Source: Lachnospiraceae bacterium
GTDB taxonomy: Bacteria; Bacillota; Clostridia; Lachnospirales; Lachnospiraceae
Direction: 5' to 3'
Length of the DNA stretch: 64,000 nt
Assembly (NCBI GenBank): GCA_024681795.1
Contig: JAILAD010000051.1
Span: 1 to 64,000 of the forward strand
Under the pieces are notes generated by a model that had not been told where the DNA came from, ran no database searches, and saw only the letters and a list, made by a program, of their open reading frames with translations. Positions 45,058 through 54,348 of this stretch are shown here, in pieces. Numbering within the stretch: position 1 is the stretch's first letter; each line of letters opens with the position of its first letter. Position numbers and translations under genes: made by a program.

Positions 45058-46122
45058 ATGAACGAAATAAATAAAAAGAACGGAAAGAAAATTCTTCGGA
45101 ACATATTGATTATTGCAGGCATTGTGATTGTTGTGGCGGTAACGGGGTATGTTGTTTATACAAAACATATGCATTATGAAATCGAGCCGCATGAATCCTA
45201 TAACATTACGGGAAGAGACGGTGTATTTCCGGATTCCTCCGTTGTTTATATGACAAAGGATATCTCGCCGGAAGGACTGCAAAAAGCATATGATGCGCTG
45301 GGGGTGGAACTCCCCGGGAAAGTAGCGGTAAAACTTTCAACTGGGGAAGCGGGAAATCCCAATCATCTTGACCCGCAGTTAATCAGGGATCTTGTACAGA
45401 GAGTGGACGGTACCATTGTGGAATGCAATACCGCATACGGCGGCTCGAAAAGAATGGAAACCGAAATGCATATGCAGGTAGCCCGTGACCACGGATTTAC
45501 GGAAATTGCCGATGTGGATATCATGGACCGTGACGGGTATATGGTGATACCTGTGGAAGGCGGTACGATTTTAAAAGAAAACTGGGTCGGAAAGAATCTA
45601 GCAGAGTATGATTCGGTTCTGGTTTTAACACATTTTAAAGGTCATCCGATGGGCGGTTTCGGAGGCGCCTTAAAGAATATTTCCATCGGAATCGCATCCT
45701 CCGAAGGGAAAGTCCGCATTCATTCCGGCGGTAAACTCAAAAAACCGACGATTACATTATCGGCGATAGTTACCAATCAGGATGTTTTTACGGGTGCCAT
45801 GGCAGAGGCGGCCAAATCCGTTTATGATTATGAAAATCACGGGCAAAACATTGTTTTTATCAGCGTTATGAACCGGATGTCCGTGGACTGTGACTGTGTA
45901 TCGGATCCCGCTGATGTGGATATGCATGATATCGGCATTTTGGCATCCCTCGATCCCGTGGCTTTGGACCAGGCCTGCATCGATCAGGTTTTTGAAGCGG
46001 AGGACGGTGAAAGCCTGCAGAACAGAATCCTTTCCTTAAACGGACTTCATATTTTAAGCCATGCAGAGGAAATCGGTTTCGGAAACCGGGCTTACCGTCT
46101 GGTTAATCTTGATGGGGAATAA
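45058..46122 (+). CDS. DUF362 domain protein with N-terminal membrane anchor
   Basis: A 354-residue protein with one N-terminal helix (about 14-36, NILIIAGIVIVVAVTGYVVY), so the main domain is outside the membrane. The DUF362 domain is recognisable by KVAVKLSTGEAGNPNHLDPQ, VLVLTHFKGHPMGGFGGALKN and LGMLA-like ILASLDPVALDQACID near the end. Many DUF362 proteins carry a ferredoxin part; here no 4Fe-4S CxxCxxC motif is visible. The biochemical role is not established. It starts a cluster with a permease, an XRE protein and a small membrane protein. Confidence 0.85.
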   Translation: MNEINKKNGKKILRNILIIAGIVIVVAVTGYVVYTKHMHYEIEPHESYNITGRDGVFPDSSVVYMTKDISPEGLQKAYDALGVELPGKVAVKLSTGEAGNPNHLDPQLIRDLVQRVDGTIVECNTAYGGSKRMETEMHMQVARDHGFTEIADVDIMDRDGYMVIPVEGGTILKENWVGKNLAEYDSVLVLTHFKGHPMGGFGGALKNISIGIASSEGKVRIHSGGKLKKPTITLSAIVTNQDVFTGAMAEAAKSVYDYENHGQNIVFISVMNRMSVDCDCVSDPADVDMHDIGILASLDPVALDQACIDQVFEAEDGESLQNRILSLNGLHILSHAEEIGFGNRAYRLVNLDGE

Positions 46123-46133
46123 AAGAGACGGAA

Positions 46134-47051
46134 ATGGTTTTGGAAATTCTGAAACGGGAATTCATATATGTCGGTTACTATTTTGTAAGACAGCTGTCTC
46201 AGATTTTCGGATACTGGGTTGCCGGAATGGTAATCGGGTCGGTAGTGTCCGTATTTTTCAAAGATAAAATACACGGCCTGATGCGAAACATGAAAGACGG
46301 CGGAGCGGGACTGCCGGGAATTATTCTGGCATCCGTTCTCGGAATAGCATCTCCGCTTTGTATGTACGGAACCATTCCGATTGCTGCGTCGTTTTCCAAA
46401 AGCGGGGTGAAAGATGAGTGGCTTGCGGCATTTATGATGAGTTCGATTCTTTTGAATCCGCAGCTGATTATATACAGTGCGGCACTCGGAACACCGGCGC
46501 TTATCGTCCGGATTGTCAGCTGTTTTCTCTGCGGAATCACGGCAGGAGTACTGATCCGGATTTTTTTCAAAAAGAAATCGTTTTTTGATTTTAAAGGTTT
46601 TGAGGAACCGAAGAATAAAGATACCGATCCGAATCTGTTTCTGCGCTTTTTAAAAAATCTATGGCGGAACCTGAAAGCGACCGGGCTTTACTTTTTCATC
46701 GGTGTTTTGTTATCGGCCCTGTTTCAAAGGTATATTCCAAAGGAGGCCATGACGTTTTTATTCGGCGGTAACGAGGCCTGGGGAGTCCTGATGGCGGCTA
46801 CAATCGGAGTACCGTTATATGTCTGCGGGGGAGGAACCATTCCGATTCTGAAGGGCTGGCTTGCTTCCGGGATGAGCATGGGAAGTGCGACTGCATTCAT
46901 GATTACGGGACCTGCAACGAAAATTACGAATTTGGGCGCATTAAAGGCGGTTCTCGGAATCCGGAATTTTATTCTGTACTGGGTTTATGTAATCGTGTTT
47001 TCGCTTCTGTCGGGGCTTTTGGTTAATTTGATTTTTATCAGTGTTGTGTGA
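46134..47051 (+). CDS. Permease of the UPF0718/DUF318 family
   Basis: A 305-residue membrane protein with about eight helices in two halves. Each half has a related motif, LCMYGTIPIAASF and YVCGGGTIPILKGWL, typical of the ArsP/DUF318 permeases. Relatives export organoarsenicals or metal ions, but the substrate here is unknown. The paired Cys in CMYGT and VCGGG could be ligands. A cytoplasmic loop (about 150-170) is highly charged. It starts 11 bp after the DUF362 stop and the next gene begins 13 bp after it, so all are one unit. Confidence 0.85.
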   Translation: MVLEILKREFIYVGYYFVRQLSQIFGYWVAGMVIGSVVSVFFKDKIHGLMRNMKDGGAGLPGIILASVLGIASPLCMYGTIPIAASFSKSGVKDEWLAAFMMSSILLNPQLIIYSAALGTPALIVRIVSCFLCGITAGVLIRIFFKKKSFFDFKGFEEPKNKDTDPNLFLRFLKNLWRNLKATGLYFFIGVLLSALFQRYIPKEAMTFLFGGNEAWGVLMAATIGVPLYVCGGGTIPILKGWLASGMSMGSATAFMITGPATKITNLGALKAVLGIRNFILYWVYVIVFSLLSGLLVNLIFISVV

Positions 47052-47064
47052 ACGGAGGTTTAGA

Positions 47065-47595
47065 ATGGCAAGAGTATCAACAAAAGAAAACAAATCCATT
47101 TATCAGAGAGTGCGTGAGGAAAAGGGGCTAAGCCGTGAGAAGGCCAGCGAACTTTTGGAATATATTACGCCGGAGCGCCTTGAGAGAATCGAGAACAGCA
47201 AGTTTGACGCAAAGCCGGATGAAATCATGACAATGGCGGAAAAGTATCAGATGCCGCAACTTTGCAATTATTACTGTGCAAACGAGTGCGCCATCGGAAA
47301 ACATTACGTTCCGGAGATTCAGATGAAGGACTTGTCCCAGATTGTTCTCGAGATGCTCGCATCCCTTCATTCCATTCAAAAAAGCCAGGACCGTTTAATT
47401 GAAATTACGGCGGACGGAAACATCGAGAACGAGGAAATGGATGATTTCGTAAATATTCAGGAAGAACTTGAAAAAATCTCTCTTTCCGTGGAAACCATGC
47501 AATTATGGGTGGAGAAAAAAATCGCATCCGGAAATATCGATTTTGCAATGTATCAGGAAGCTGTCGAAAAGAGAAAATCAATCAAAAAATCCTGA
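47065..47595 (+). CDS. XRE-family helix-turn-helix protein
   Basis: A 176-residue cytoplasmic protein. The N-terminal HTH (about 10-65: IYQRVREEKGLSREKASELLEYITPERLERIE) is followed by the Cys-containing CNYYCANECAIGK and a C-terminal helical region that looks like a coiled coil (110-170). The Cys cluster may bind metal or sense redox state (inference). The track start at 47041 lies in the previous gene; ATG 47065 has GGAGG. It is the obvious candidate regulator of its own cluster. Confidence 0.8.
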   Translation: MARVSTKENKSIYQRVREEKGLSREKASELLEYITPERLERIENSKFDAKPDEIMTMAEKYQMPQLCNYYCANECAIGKHYVPEIQMKDLSQIVLEMLASLHSIQKSQDRLIEITADGNIENEEMDDFVNIQEELEKISLSVETMQLWVEKKIASGNIDFAMYQEAVEKRKSIKKS

Positions 47596-47646
47596 CAAAA
47601 GAAGGCTGTTTGAAGGTAACCAGCAGGGAAGAGACGGAGGAATGTC

Positions 47647-48069
47647 ATGACGGACGGCGAAATCAGCAGTTATATGAAAAAAGTTTCCGGATTTATGGTC
47701 GGAAGTTTTATATTATGGATTATCATTGTCTGCTATCAGCTGATTGCGGGTATTTTTACCATGTTCTGGGGATACGGTATCGGAACGCTTTTGCTGATGG
47801 TTTATAATCTGATCGGATGCATCCGCTATGCAAAGCAGATTTCCGTTATCCGAAACTGCAGTACTAAGGACGAGGCTGCCTGGGTTGTCCGGTATTTCGA
47901 AAATTCCATTCCGATTTGCTGGGTATTTTTGTTTGTTAACCTGATTTTCGGCGGTGTTCTGGGATTTGCCGGTAATCTTTACGATCTGATTCTGGCATAC
48001 CGGGTAAAGAAAAAGAAGGATGAACTGCTCGGACAGACATTTTACGGAAATTACAGGGAAGAGCCGTAA
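47647..48069 (+). CDS. Small membrane protein of unknown function
   Basis: Not recognised. The 140-residue product has hydrophobic segments at about 14-35, 38-58 and 88-115 and a basic C-terminus (YRVKKKKDELLG). A GGAGG site precedes the start. It is the last gene of the DUF362-permease-XRE cluster and ends against a minus-strand gene. Confidence 0.7.
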   Translation: MTDGEISSYMKKVSGFMVGSFILWIIIVCYQLIAGIFTMFWGYGIGTLLLMVYNLIGCIRYAKQISVIRNCSTKDEAAWVVRYFENSIPICWVFLFVNLIFGGVLGFAGNLYDLILAYRVKKKKDELLGQTFYGNYREEP

Positions 48070-48120
48070 GAATATACATACAGGAAATATTGCAAAAGCG
48101 ATTTCGGAAGCTTTGCCGGC

Positions 48121-49266
48121 TTAACCGGAAAGGTACTGCGCAAGAAGAAATCCGGGAATAACGACAATTAAGAAGAAAATCCAGCTGATTAACGTAAACA
48201 CCTTTATGAATTTCATACCGTTTTCCGGGTATTCCCTGACATAAATCCGATAGTTAATGACACTTGCCAAAGAGCCGATTAACGAGCATAAGCCTGCGGT
48301 ATCGGCACCGTAAATAAGAGCCTTGAAATTTTCCGTGAAAGGATATAACACGATAGTCGCAGGCACGTTAGAGATAAACTGCGAGAGAACTATTACGGAA
48401 AAATATTCCCGCCCCGTTACCACTTTCTGCAAAAACTCCGATATCTTCGGGTTTCCGGTAATGGCGGAAGAGAAGATAAAGAAGCAGAGGAAGGTTACCA
48501 GAAGCACGTAGTCAACCTTTAAAAAGAGTCTGATATTCAGAATCGCAACGGCAATTATCACAGCCAGAATGGCAAACGGCCACTGTTTTGTTCTTGAGAC
48601 AATGGTCCAGATAATCATTACAAATAAAACCAGATATCCGATTCTCCTGTGGCGGAGCTTCGGAGCCCAGTCTTTCGTGACGTTTTCGTCCGTATAAAGA
48701 ATTTCTTCTTTTATGTCTTTCCGGTATAAAAACAGAATAAAGAGAATCAGCAGAATGCCGGAACTCACACAGAGCGGGGACATCATGAAAATGAAGTTGC
48801 CCGCACTTTTTCCGGACTGCTCAAACAGAAAAAGATTCTGCGGACTTCCGAAGGGCATCAGTAATGATCCGCGAATGGCGGCAATGTTTTCAAACGTGAT
48901 GACCGGAAGGATATAATGTTCTTTTCCGCCGGCACGGAATAACAGTATCGTTAACGGAACGAATATAATCAGGGAAACATCGTTGGTAACGAACATGGAG
49001 GAGAAGAACACACCGAAAACGAGGAACATGGACAAAATTGCCATGGTCTTAAATTTTGTTCCGAACCGGATGACCGGACGGAAGATATTTTCCTGCTTGA
49101 ACCCTTCTAAAACAGTCAGCATCATAAAAAGCGTTCCGAGTGTATGCCAGTCGATTTTGGTAAAGAAATCAGCCTTCGGAGGGGTAATGAATAACGAGAT
49201 AATCGCTGCAAGCACGGAAACGGTCAGCATCGGTTCTTTTTTCAGGAAGGTAAGTACTTTTTTCAT
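48121..49266 (-). CDS. SLC13/ArsB-type anion permease
   Basis: A 381-residue membrane protein with about ten helices, of the ion-transporter superfamily that includes SLC13, ArsB and NhaD. Motifs are FVTNDVSLIIFVPL in the first half and FISNVPATIVLYPF in the second, the paired TND/SNVP signature of the fold. The solute cannot be predicted. The track gives a start at 49332, but the ATG at 49266 (MKKVLTFLKKEP) begins just before the first helix. Neither start has a clear ribosome binding site. A TATAAT lies six bases upstream of the 49266 start codon, so a leaderless mRNA is possible. Confidence 0.8.
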   Translation of the reverse strand: MKKVLTFLKKEPMLTVSVLAAIISLFITPPKADFFTKIDWHTLGTLFMMLTVLEGFKQENIFRPVIRFGTKFKTMAILSMFLVFGVFFSSMFVTNDVSLIIFVPLTILLFRAGGKEHYILPVITFENIAAIRGSLLMPFGSPQNLFLFEQSGKSAGNFIFMMSPLCVSSGILLILFILFLYRKDIKEEILYTDENVTKDWAPKLRHRRIGYLVLFVMIIWTIVSRTKQWPFAILAVIIAVAILNIRLFLKVDYVLLVTFLCFFIFSSAITGNPKISEFLQKVVTGREYFSVIVLSQFISNVPATIVLYPFTENFKALIYGADTAGLCSLIGSLASVINYRIYVREYPENGMKFIKVFTLISWIFFLIVVIPGFLLAQYLSG

Positions 49267-49350
49267 AGATTCATTATAACATTGCAAGGAAAGATGTAGT
49301 ATAATATATGGGTATATTTTTGCAAATGGCAAAAATAAGGAGCGAAAACG

Positions 49351-50004
49351 ATGAAAAATTATGAGAGCAGCTTACGAAATGACAAAGTGAGCCTGAAATT
49401 CAGAAAAAGTGCCCGGGACCTGTATTCGGCAGGCATCGGAATTATGGGGTACGCTGTCTGGGGTGTGCTGAGTGTATTACTGCAATATTATTTTGATTCG
49501 AACAATATGCTGGATGCTTTAAAGGCATCCGTAAAATCGTTCATATCGAATATTAAAATGATAGACGGTACCGCAACCAAAGTAGTGTTTGCCATTGTGG
49601 TAATTTTAATTGTACTTTTTATTCTGTCTCTTATTCTCGGTGTGACGATGCTGGAGGTATATATCGGTTATACGGCCTGCAGGGAATGCCTAGGGAAAAA
49701 GCGTGGTGTTGTATATATCATTCTGGCATTTTTTCTGGTCCTCATTAATCTGTTTGCCGCCGTCAGCAATGCTTATGCTATCAGCAGCATGATAAGGGGC
49801 AACGATTTTTATATCGACAAATATTTTGATACGGACGGAATCTTTGAATTTTTAACCAGATTGTTTAACATTTCTTTGAAGGATTTCGCATCCCTGTTAC
49901 TTTCCTTAACCAATGCAGTGATCGGAATCGAATTAATTGTAAATGCATTCAAAGTAAAGGCACTTCGGAAAAAAATGGCAGGAGGTGGTATCAGTGAACA
50001 CTGA
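49351..50004 (+). CDS. Four-helix membrane protein, first gene of the TIR cluster
   Basis: Not recognised. A 217-residue protein with hydrophobic segments near 27-47, 73-100, 119-145 and 180-200 and a conserved-looking basic start (KNYESSLRNDKVSLKFRKSARDLY). An AAGGAG site is present. Its 3' end overlaps the next gene by 11 bp, so the two are translationally linked. Confidence 0.7.
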   Translation: MKNYESSLRNDKVSLKFRKSARDLYSAGIGIMGYAVWGVLSVLLQYYFDSNNMLDALKASVKSFISNIKMIDGTATKVVFAIVVILIVLFILSLILGVTMLEVYIGYTACRECLGKKRGVVYIILAFFLVLINLFAAVSNAYAISSMIRGNDFYIDKYFDTDGIFEFLTRLFNISLKDFASLLLSLTNAVIGIELIVNAFKVKALRKKMAGGGISEH

Positions 50005-51163
50005 TTTTCATTATTATGCGACTTACTGCACTGCCGTTCTGGCCGGCTATTCCCACGAAGAAGCCTGCGAAATATGCTACAGTGCCCAGTTTGTGGATTT
50101 TTGCTCAAAGACTTTTTTATCCAGCATTAAGGGCCCGTTATCGGCGGCTACATCTCAGCTTGCGGTGGAACTGGTGGAGCAGAAGACGGACATCCTGGGG
50201 CTTCAGGATATTACCAGAATCTGGTCGTCCTTCCATTTCCTGCCGTATGATTTACATGCGAAGAAAAAACACTGTTCGAGAATTTATCTGAACAAATACC
50301 GGTTAATCTGCAATTCAAACGGAAAGCTGGTTGCAGATACCGTGAATCTGGCAAAAAACAAAACGCTCCAGGCAGTCGGAATTGCGATGCATGTGACAGC
50401 AGATACCTGGGCGCATAAGTATTTTGCGGGAACCCCTTCGATGGTAATCAACAATACGGACCGGTTTTTCTATGAGGTCCTTCCGGAAGGAGATTCCTAT
50501 TCCGTCAGACAGCTGAAATTTTCCCATAACCCCGGTGCAAAGGATGATCCGGAAAACGGAGTCTATGTCAATTCCCTTTACCAGACCAGTGAAAACACGG
50601 TTATGAATTTAGGACACGGAAGAGCGGGACATCTTCCGGATTACAGTTTTATCCGCTATAAATATCTGCCGGCATGGGCTGATTATGAGGAGGTTTTAAA
50701 GGATAATCCGTCGGATTATCTGCATGCCTTCGCCCAGCTGGTTTACGCAATGCGTTATATCCGGGGAGAGGTTGAAAATTTTGAATTAAATACCTATGCA
50801 TGGGATATCATCGAACCTTACCGCGGGGAAATCGAAACAATACTGGAAAAACGGCAGACGGACGATGCTGCCGACTGGAAGGCGCTCGGGGAGAAAATAT
50901 CGGGCAAAACCATACCCGATTTTGACATTGACCGGTATAAAGAGGAGTATAAAACAGCGTCAAAAGAAGAAAAGAACAATACCTTTCTCGGAAAATTTAT
51001 TCTGGGCGCGCTTGCGCAAAAAAGCATGGTTACGGGTAAAATCTACAAATCCGGTAATCCGATTGCGGGTGTTTCCGTTGATTATAAGAAAAACGGATTT
51101 GCCGGAATTAAGGATTATATGAAGCTGATAGAATATGCGAACGGAGGAAAAGACGATGAGTAA
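49994..51163 (+). CDS. DUF6765 family protein
   Basis: A 389-residue protein without a signal peptide. The start MNTDFHYYATYCTAVLAGYSHEEA and the later AMHVTADTWAHKYFAG match DUF6765 as I remember it. The scattered His and Asp (DFHYYA, HVTADTWAH) recall metal-dependent phospholipase C/nuclease P1 helical folds, so hydrolase activity is possible but not shown. The track start GTG at 49985 has its GGAGG adjacent; the GTG at 49994 is correctly spaced (eight bases) and fits the family. It overlaps the genes on both sides. Confidence 0.7.
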   Translation: MNTDFHYYATYCTAVLAGYSHEEACEICYSAQFVDFCSKTFLSSIKGPLSAATSQLAVELVEQKTDILGLQDITRIWSSFHFLPYDLHAKKKHCSRIYLNKYRLICNSNGKLVADTVNLAKNKTLQAVGIAMHVTADTWAHKYFAGTPSMVINNTDRFFYEVLPEGDSYSVRQLKFSHNPGAKDDPENGVYVNSLYQTSENTVMNLGHGRAGHLPDYSFIRYKYLPAWADYEEVLKDNPSDYLHAFAQLVYAMRYIRGEVENFELNTYAWDIIEPYRGEIETILEKRQTDDAADWKALGEKISGKTIPDFDIDRYKEEYKTASKEEKNNTFLGKFILGALAQKSMVTGKIYKSGNPIAGVSVDYKKNGFAGIKDYMKLIEYANGGKDDE

Positions 51164-51698
51164 GGGAAAACGTGTCGCTTCGTTTCTGAGCGGTATTATC
51201 ACAATTCTTTTAAGCTTTTTGATGTTCTATTTTCCAAAACTCGGAATGATGATTATCGTGTTCATTATTTCCTTTACCCTTTTGGGATACGGAACCAGAC
51301 TTTTGACACATTATTCCACACTTTCCAGGCATATGGTCGGCGGCAAGGTTATTTTGTACATCGGCATGGTGATTTTTAATCTCGGAATTCTTACATTAAC
51401 CGCAGCCAGTGTCGGAAAACTGCCGGTTTTCATTTACCTGTTTGTTTTATTTATATTTACCGGTGCTTTGGACATTATGAAAGCATTTGAAGAAAAGAAG
51501 AACAAAGCACGGTTCTGGTTCTGGCGTCTGCTTTTCGGACTGTTTGCGGTGATGCTCGGAATCCTTTCGGTAGTCAGCTGCTTTGTATTAAAATCATCGG
51601 AAGGACTGAACTTTCTTTTCTGTACCGTTCTTTTTTATTCCGGATTTGTCAGAATTATCAAAGCATTCCGTAAGACTGCGATTGTTTATATTCAGTAA
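51156..51698 (+). CDS. DUF308/HdeD-like membrane protein
   Basis: A 180-residue membrane protein with about six helices in three hairpins and short loops, as in HdeD-like DUF308 proteins. The pattern GIITILLSFLMFYFPKLGMMI and FAVMLGILSVVSCF is typical. The function of the family is unclear; HdeD is linked to acid stress in E. coli. The track start at 51135 is inside the previous gene. ATG 51156 has GGAGG eight bases upstream and overlaps the DUF6765 stop. Confidence 0.75.
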   Translation: MSKGKRVASFLSGIITILLSFLMFYFPKLGMMIIVFIISFTLLGYGTRLLTHYSTLSRHMVGGKVILYIGMVIFNLGILTLTAASVGKLPVFIYLFVLFIFTGALDIMKAFEEKKNKARFWFWRLLFGLFAVMLGILSVVSCFVLKSSEGLNFLFCTVLFYSGFVRIIKAFRKTAIVYIQ

Positions 51699-51721
51699 AA
51701 GAAACATGAGGAGAGAATAGC

Positions 51722-54142
51722 GTGTCCGATCAGGTCAGATATGATGCCTTTATCAGTTACAGACACTGTAGCCCCGATAAAGAAATCGCCGAAAATTTGC
51801 ATAAGGCCCTGGAGAATTTCCGCCTGCCCCATGCTCTTTCGAAGAAAGTCGGAAAGAGAAAACTGGAACGGGTTTTTCGTGATGAAGCGGAACTCGCGGT
51901 AAGTGCCGAGCTTTCCGAAGAAATCGAAAAAGCACTTCTTTCCTCCGAGTACTTAATCGTAGTCTGTACTCCGAGGCTTCAGGAATCCGAGTGGTGCATG
52001 AAGGAAATCGATACCTTTTTAAAAATTTCCGACCGGAATCACATCCTGTTAGTCCTGGGAGAAGGAGAACCGGAAGAATCATTTCCTGAAATATTAACTT
52101 ACGAGGATGTGGAGAAAATAACCGGGGACGGGCAGATTTTTACCGTTCGCGAAAAGAGGGAACCTCTTGCGGGAGACTGCAGGGGAGAGACAAAAAAGAA
52201 ACGGAAAGAGGCGTTTAAGAATACCGTACTGCGTCTTTGTGCAACCATGTTCGGTGTTCGCTTCGATGATTTAAAACAGCGTCAGAAAGAGCGGAAAATG
52301 CGGACAAATGCTGTTGTTTCCGGTCTGATTTTTCTTGTTGTATTCTGTACTGCGGCACAGAATACTTATTTCTTAATTCAAACCCATAACCAGAATATAA
52401 TAATCATGGATAAACTTGCAACGATTACGGCCAGTTCTTCTCAGGAACTTTTGAACGACGGACGGAGAATGGATGCCATGTATGCCGCAAGAAGCGTACT
52501 TCCGGATACGGACAAAGAAGGATATAACGAGGATGCTTACAGGGTTCTTCAGGATGCAATGAATCTGTATATGTCCCCGAGTATTTATGCTCCGGAAAAA
52601 ACAATTCCGATTTATCCGGATACGGGAAAACTGAATGCGGATGCAAGTCTTTTACTTTGTCACGACAATTCCTGTTTTTACAGTGTGACAGAAGTGAAGA
52701 CGGGAGATGAAATCTGCAATTTTGAAGCGGATGAAACGACGGTAGTTGAGTTCAGCGGGAAAAATGGAATTCTGAAGTATGACGGTAACGAATTGATTTA
52801 TTTGAATCCGTATACGGGGGAGGAAAAAGAAATTGTGGTTCTGAAACTCGATCCCGAAAAAGCTTCGTATCAGATTTGTTCCGTTCCGGACGGCAGTATC
52901 TCCGAGGTTGTATTAAATGATGCCGTATATGCGGTTTCAGACGGGGAAATACTTTATAAACTGAATAAAGAATTACTGAAGATAGGAAAAGATGAATATA
53001 TCAGCAATCTCTCTTTTTCGGAAGACGGATTATACGGTGTCATCGGTATTTTGGAAAAAGATGTTTATACCCACGTAAGAATGATTGCGTTTGAAACCGT
53101 AAGCGGAAAGATTCTGGCAAGGTTTGACGATGACTGTGAAAATGAAGAGATTTTATCGGACGTTGTTCCCGGTGAGAAAGGATTCTTTTATCTGATAACA
53201 ACGGATGATAATTTATCGATTATCCGGTTTTTTGATTATAAAAAAAATAAAATAACCGGGGAGTATAAACTTACGGGCGAATATTATTGCAATATGTCCT
53301 GGATTGGCGACGTAATCGGTGTCTATTCTTCGGAACAGATTGCATTATTTGATTCGAACCTGAATTTACTTGCGCAGCGCGGAAATACAGGTTTTCCGGT
53401 CGGAGTTCTTGAGTATGAGGGTACGCTTGCATATATATTACCGGACGGAAAAATGTATTTCTGGGATAAGGAATATCAGTCATTCTGGTCAAAAAACGTT
53501 TTTCCTCAGAATGTAACCTTTCCGAATTATCTGGATTCAGTGGAATTCAGGAACGATGAATTCTTTGTTTTCCGTGAAGGAAAAGATTATGTCACGGAAT
53601 ATAAACCGTCCCGTACGGAATGCCTGACACCCGCTCAGGAAGCCGAGTTTGACCTTAAGTATTATGATAATCCGTGGCTTGATGAATTCGCGGATGAAAT
53701 TGCACGGACGGAGAATTTTGAGATTGCATCCAGTGCCGTTTCCAGTGACAAAAAATATGCGGTTGTCCAGTCAAAGGATTATCAATTATGGATTTATGAC
53801 GTTGAAACAAAACAACAGGTCCGGAAACTGTATGCGGAAGAGGGAGCTGTTCTCAATTTCTTTTACTGCCAGAAGGCAGACTGCTACCTGATTGAGTTCG
53901 GCGGAATAACGAATTACGGTGTCGGTATTTTTGACAATGAATTTCATTATAATGCATATATTCCGCAGTCCTATATCTCGGGTACCGTAGCAGGAACGGA
54001 CGATCCCGTAATCGCTCTTTCTGATTATCAGGATTATATGATTACCCCGCTAAGTTATGAAGACGTAATAAAAAGGGCGGACGAGGAACTGGCCGGATAC
54101 ACTCCGGATGTAAAGTTTTTGGAGAAGTACGGTCTGAATTAA
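51722..54142 (+). CDS. TIR domain - transmembrane - beta-propeller-like sensor protein
   Basis: An 806-residue protein. The cytosolic TIR domain (about 5-125) begins YDAFISYRH and has the WCxxE helix with Glu95, the catalytic glutamate of NAD-cleaving TIR domains. A charged linker (150-192) precedes one transmembrane helix (about 196-219). The C-terminal ~580 residues, predicted outside, have repeated short strands and Asp-Gly turns (YAVSDGEILYKL, VVQSKDYQLWIYDVETKQ), like a WD40/quinoprotein-type propeller. NADase or signalling activity is inferred. GTG start with AGGAGAG. It ends the 49.3-54.1 kb cluster. Confidence 0.82.
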   Translation: MSDQVRYDAFISYRHCSPDKEIAENLHKALENFRLPHALSKKVGKRKLERVFRDEAELAVSAELSEEIEKALLSSEYLIVVCTPRLQESEWCMKEIDTFLKISDRNHILLVLGEGEPEESFPEILTYEDVEKITGDGQIFTVREKREPLAGDCRGETKKKRKEAFKNTVLRLCATMFGVRFDDLKQRQKERKMRTNAVVSGLIFLVVFCTAAQNTYFLIQTHNQNIIIMDKLATITASSSQELLNDGRRMDAMYAARSVLPDTDKEGYNEDAYRVLQDAMNLYMSPSIYAPEKTIPIYPDTGKLNADASLLLCHDNSCFYSVTEVKTGDEICNFEADETTVVEFSGKNGILKYDGNELIYLNPYTGEEKEIVVLKLDPEKASYQICSVPDGSISEVVLNDAVYAVSDGEILYKLNKELLKIGKDEYISNLSFSEDGLYGVIGILEKDVYTHVRMIAFETVSGKILARFDDDCENEEILSDVVPGEKGFFYLITTDDNLSIIRFFDYKKNKITGEYKLTGEYYCNMSWIGDVIGVYSSEQIALFDSNLNLLAQRGNTGFPVGVLEYEGTLAYILPDGKMYFWDKEYQSFWSKNVFPQNVTFPNYLDSVEFRNDEFFVFREGKDYVTEYKPSRTECLTPAQEAEFDLKYYDNPWLDEFADEIARTENFEIASSAVSSDKKYAVVQSKDYQLWIYDVETKQQVRKLYAEEGAVLNFFYCQKADCYLIEFGGITNYGVGIFDNEFHYNAYIPQSYISGTVAGTDDPVIALSDYQDYMITPLSYEDVIKRADEELAGYTPDVKFLEKYGLN

Positions 54143-54158
54143 TGCATGGAAACCTGAA

Positions 54159-54274
54159 CGATTTTGCACGATTTTACATACGAAATGACTGACTTTGGCA
54201 GATTTTACTAAAAAAATTAATTTTATTTGTGGAGAATTTTGGTTGATTTTGACTGAGTTTGACCGTATTATAAT
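54159..54274 (+). promoter_or_regulatory. Fructose operon control region with three tandem operator-like repeats
   Basis: Three pairs of 10-bp direct repeats are visible: CGATTTTGCA-CGATTTTACA (54159-54178), TGACTTTGGC-AGATTTTACT (54190-54209) and TGATTTTGAC-TGAGTTTGAC (54244-54263). The last one ends five bases before a TATAAT at 54269-54274. DeoR-family regulators often bind such direct repeats, and a DeoR gene closes the operon. No well-spaced -35 was found. Repression or activation cannot be told apart. Confidence 0.6.
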
Positions 54275-54348
54275 TCTTGTAGGGAGTAATACGATTGAAT
54301 TCGGTCTTTTTTATTGAATCGGTCATGAACATGCAAAGGAGGGGCAAT

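Noticed and set aside
54295-54348. N-terminal extension of fruK
   Set aside because: ATG 54349 has AAGGAGG and matches the usual start of the family.
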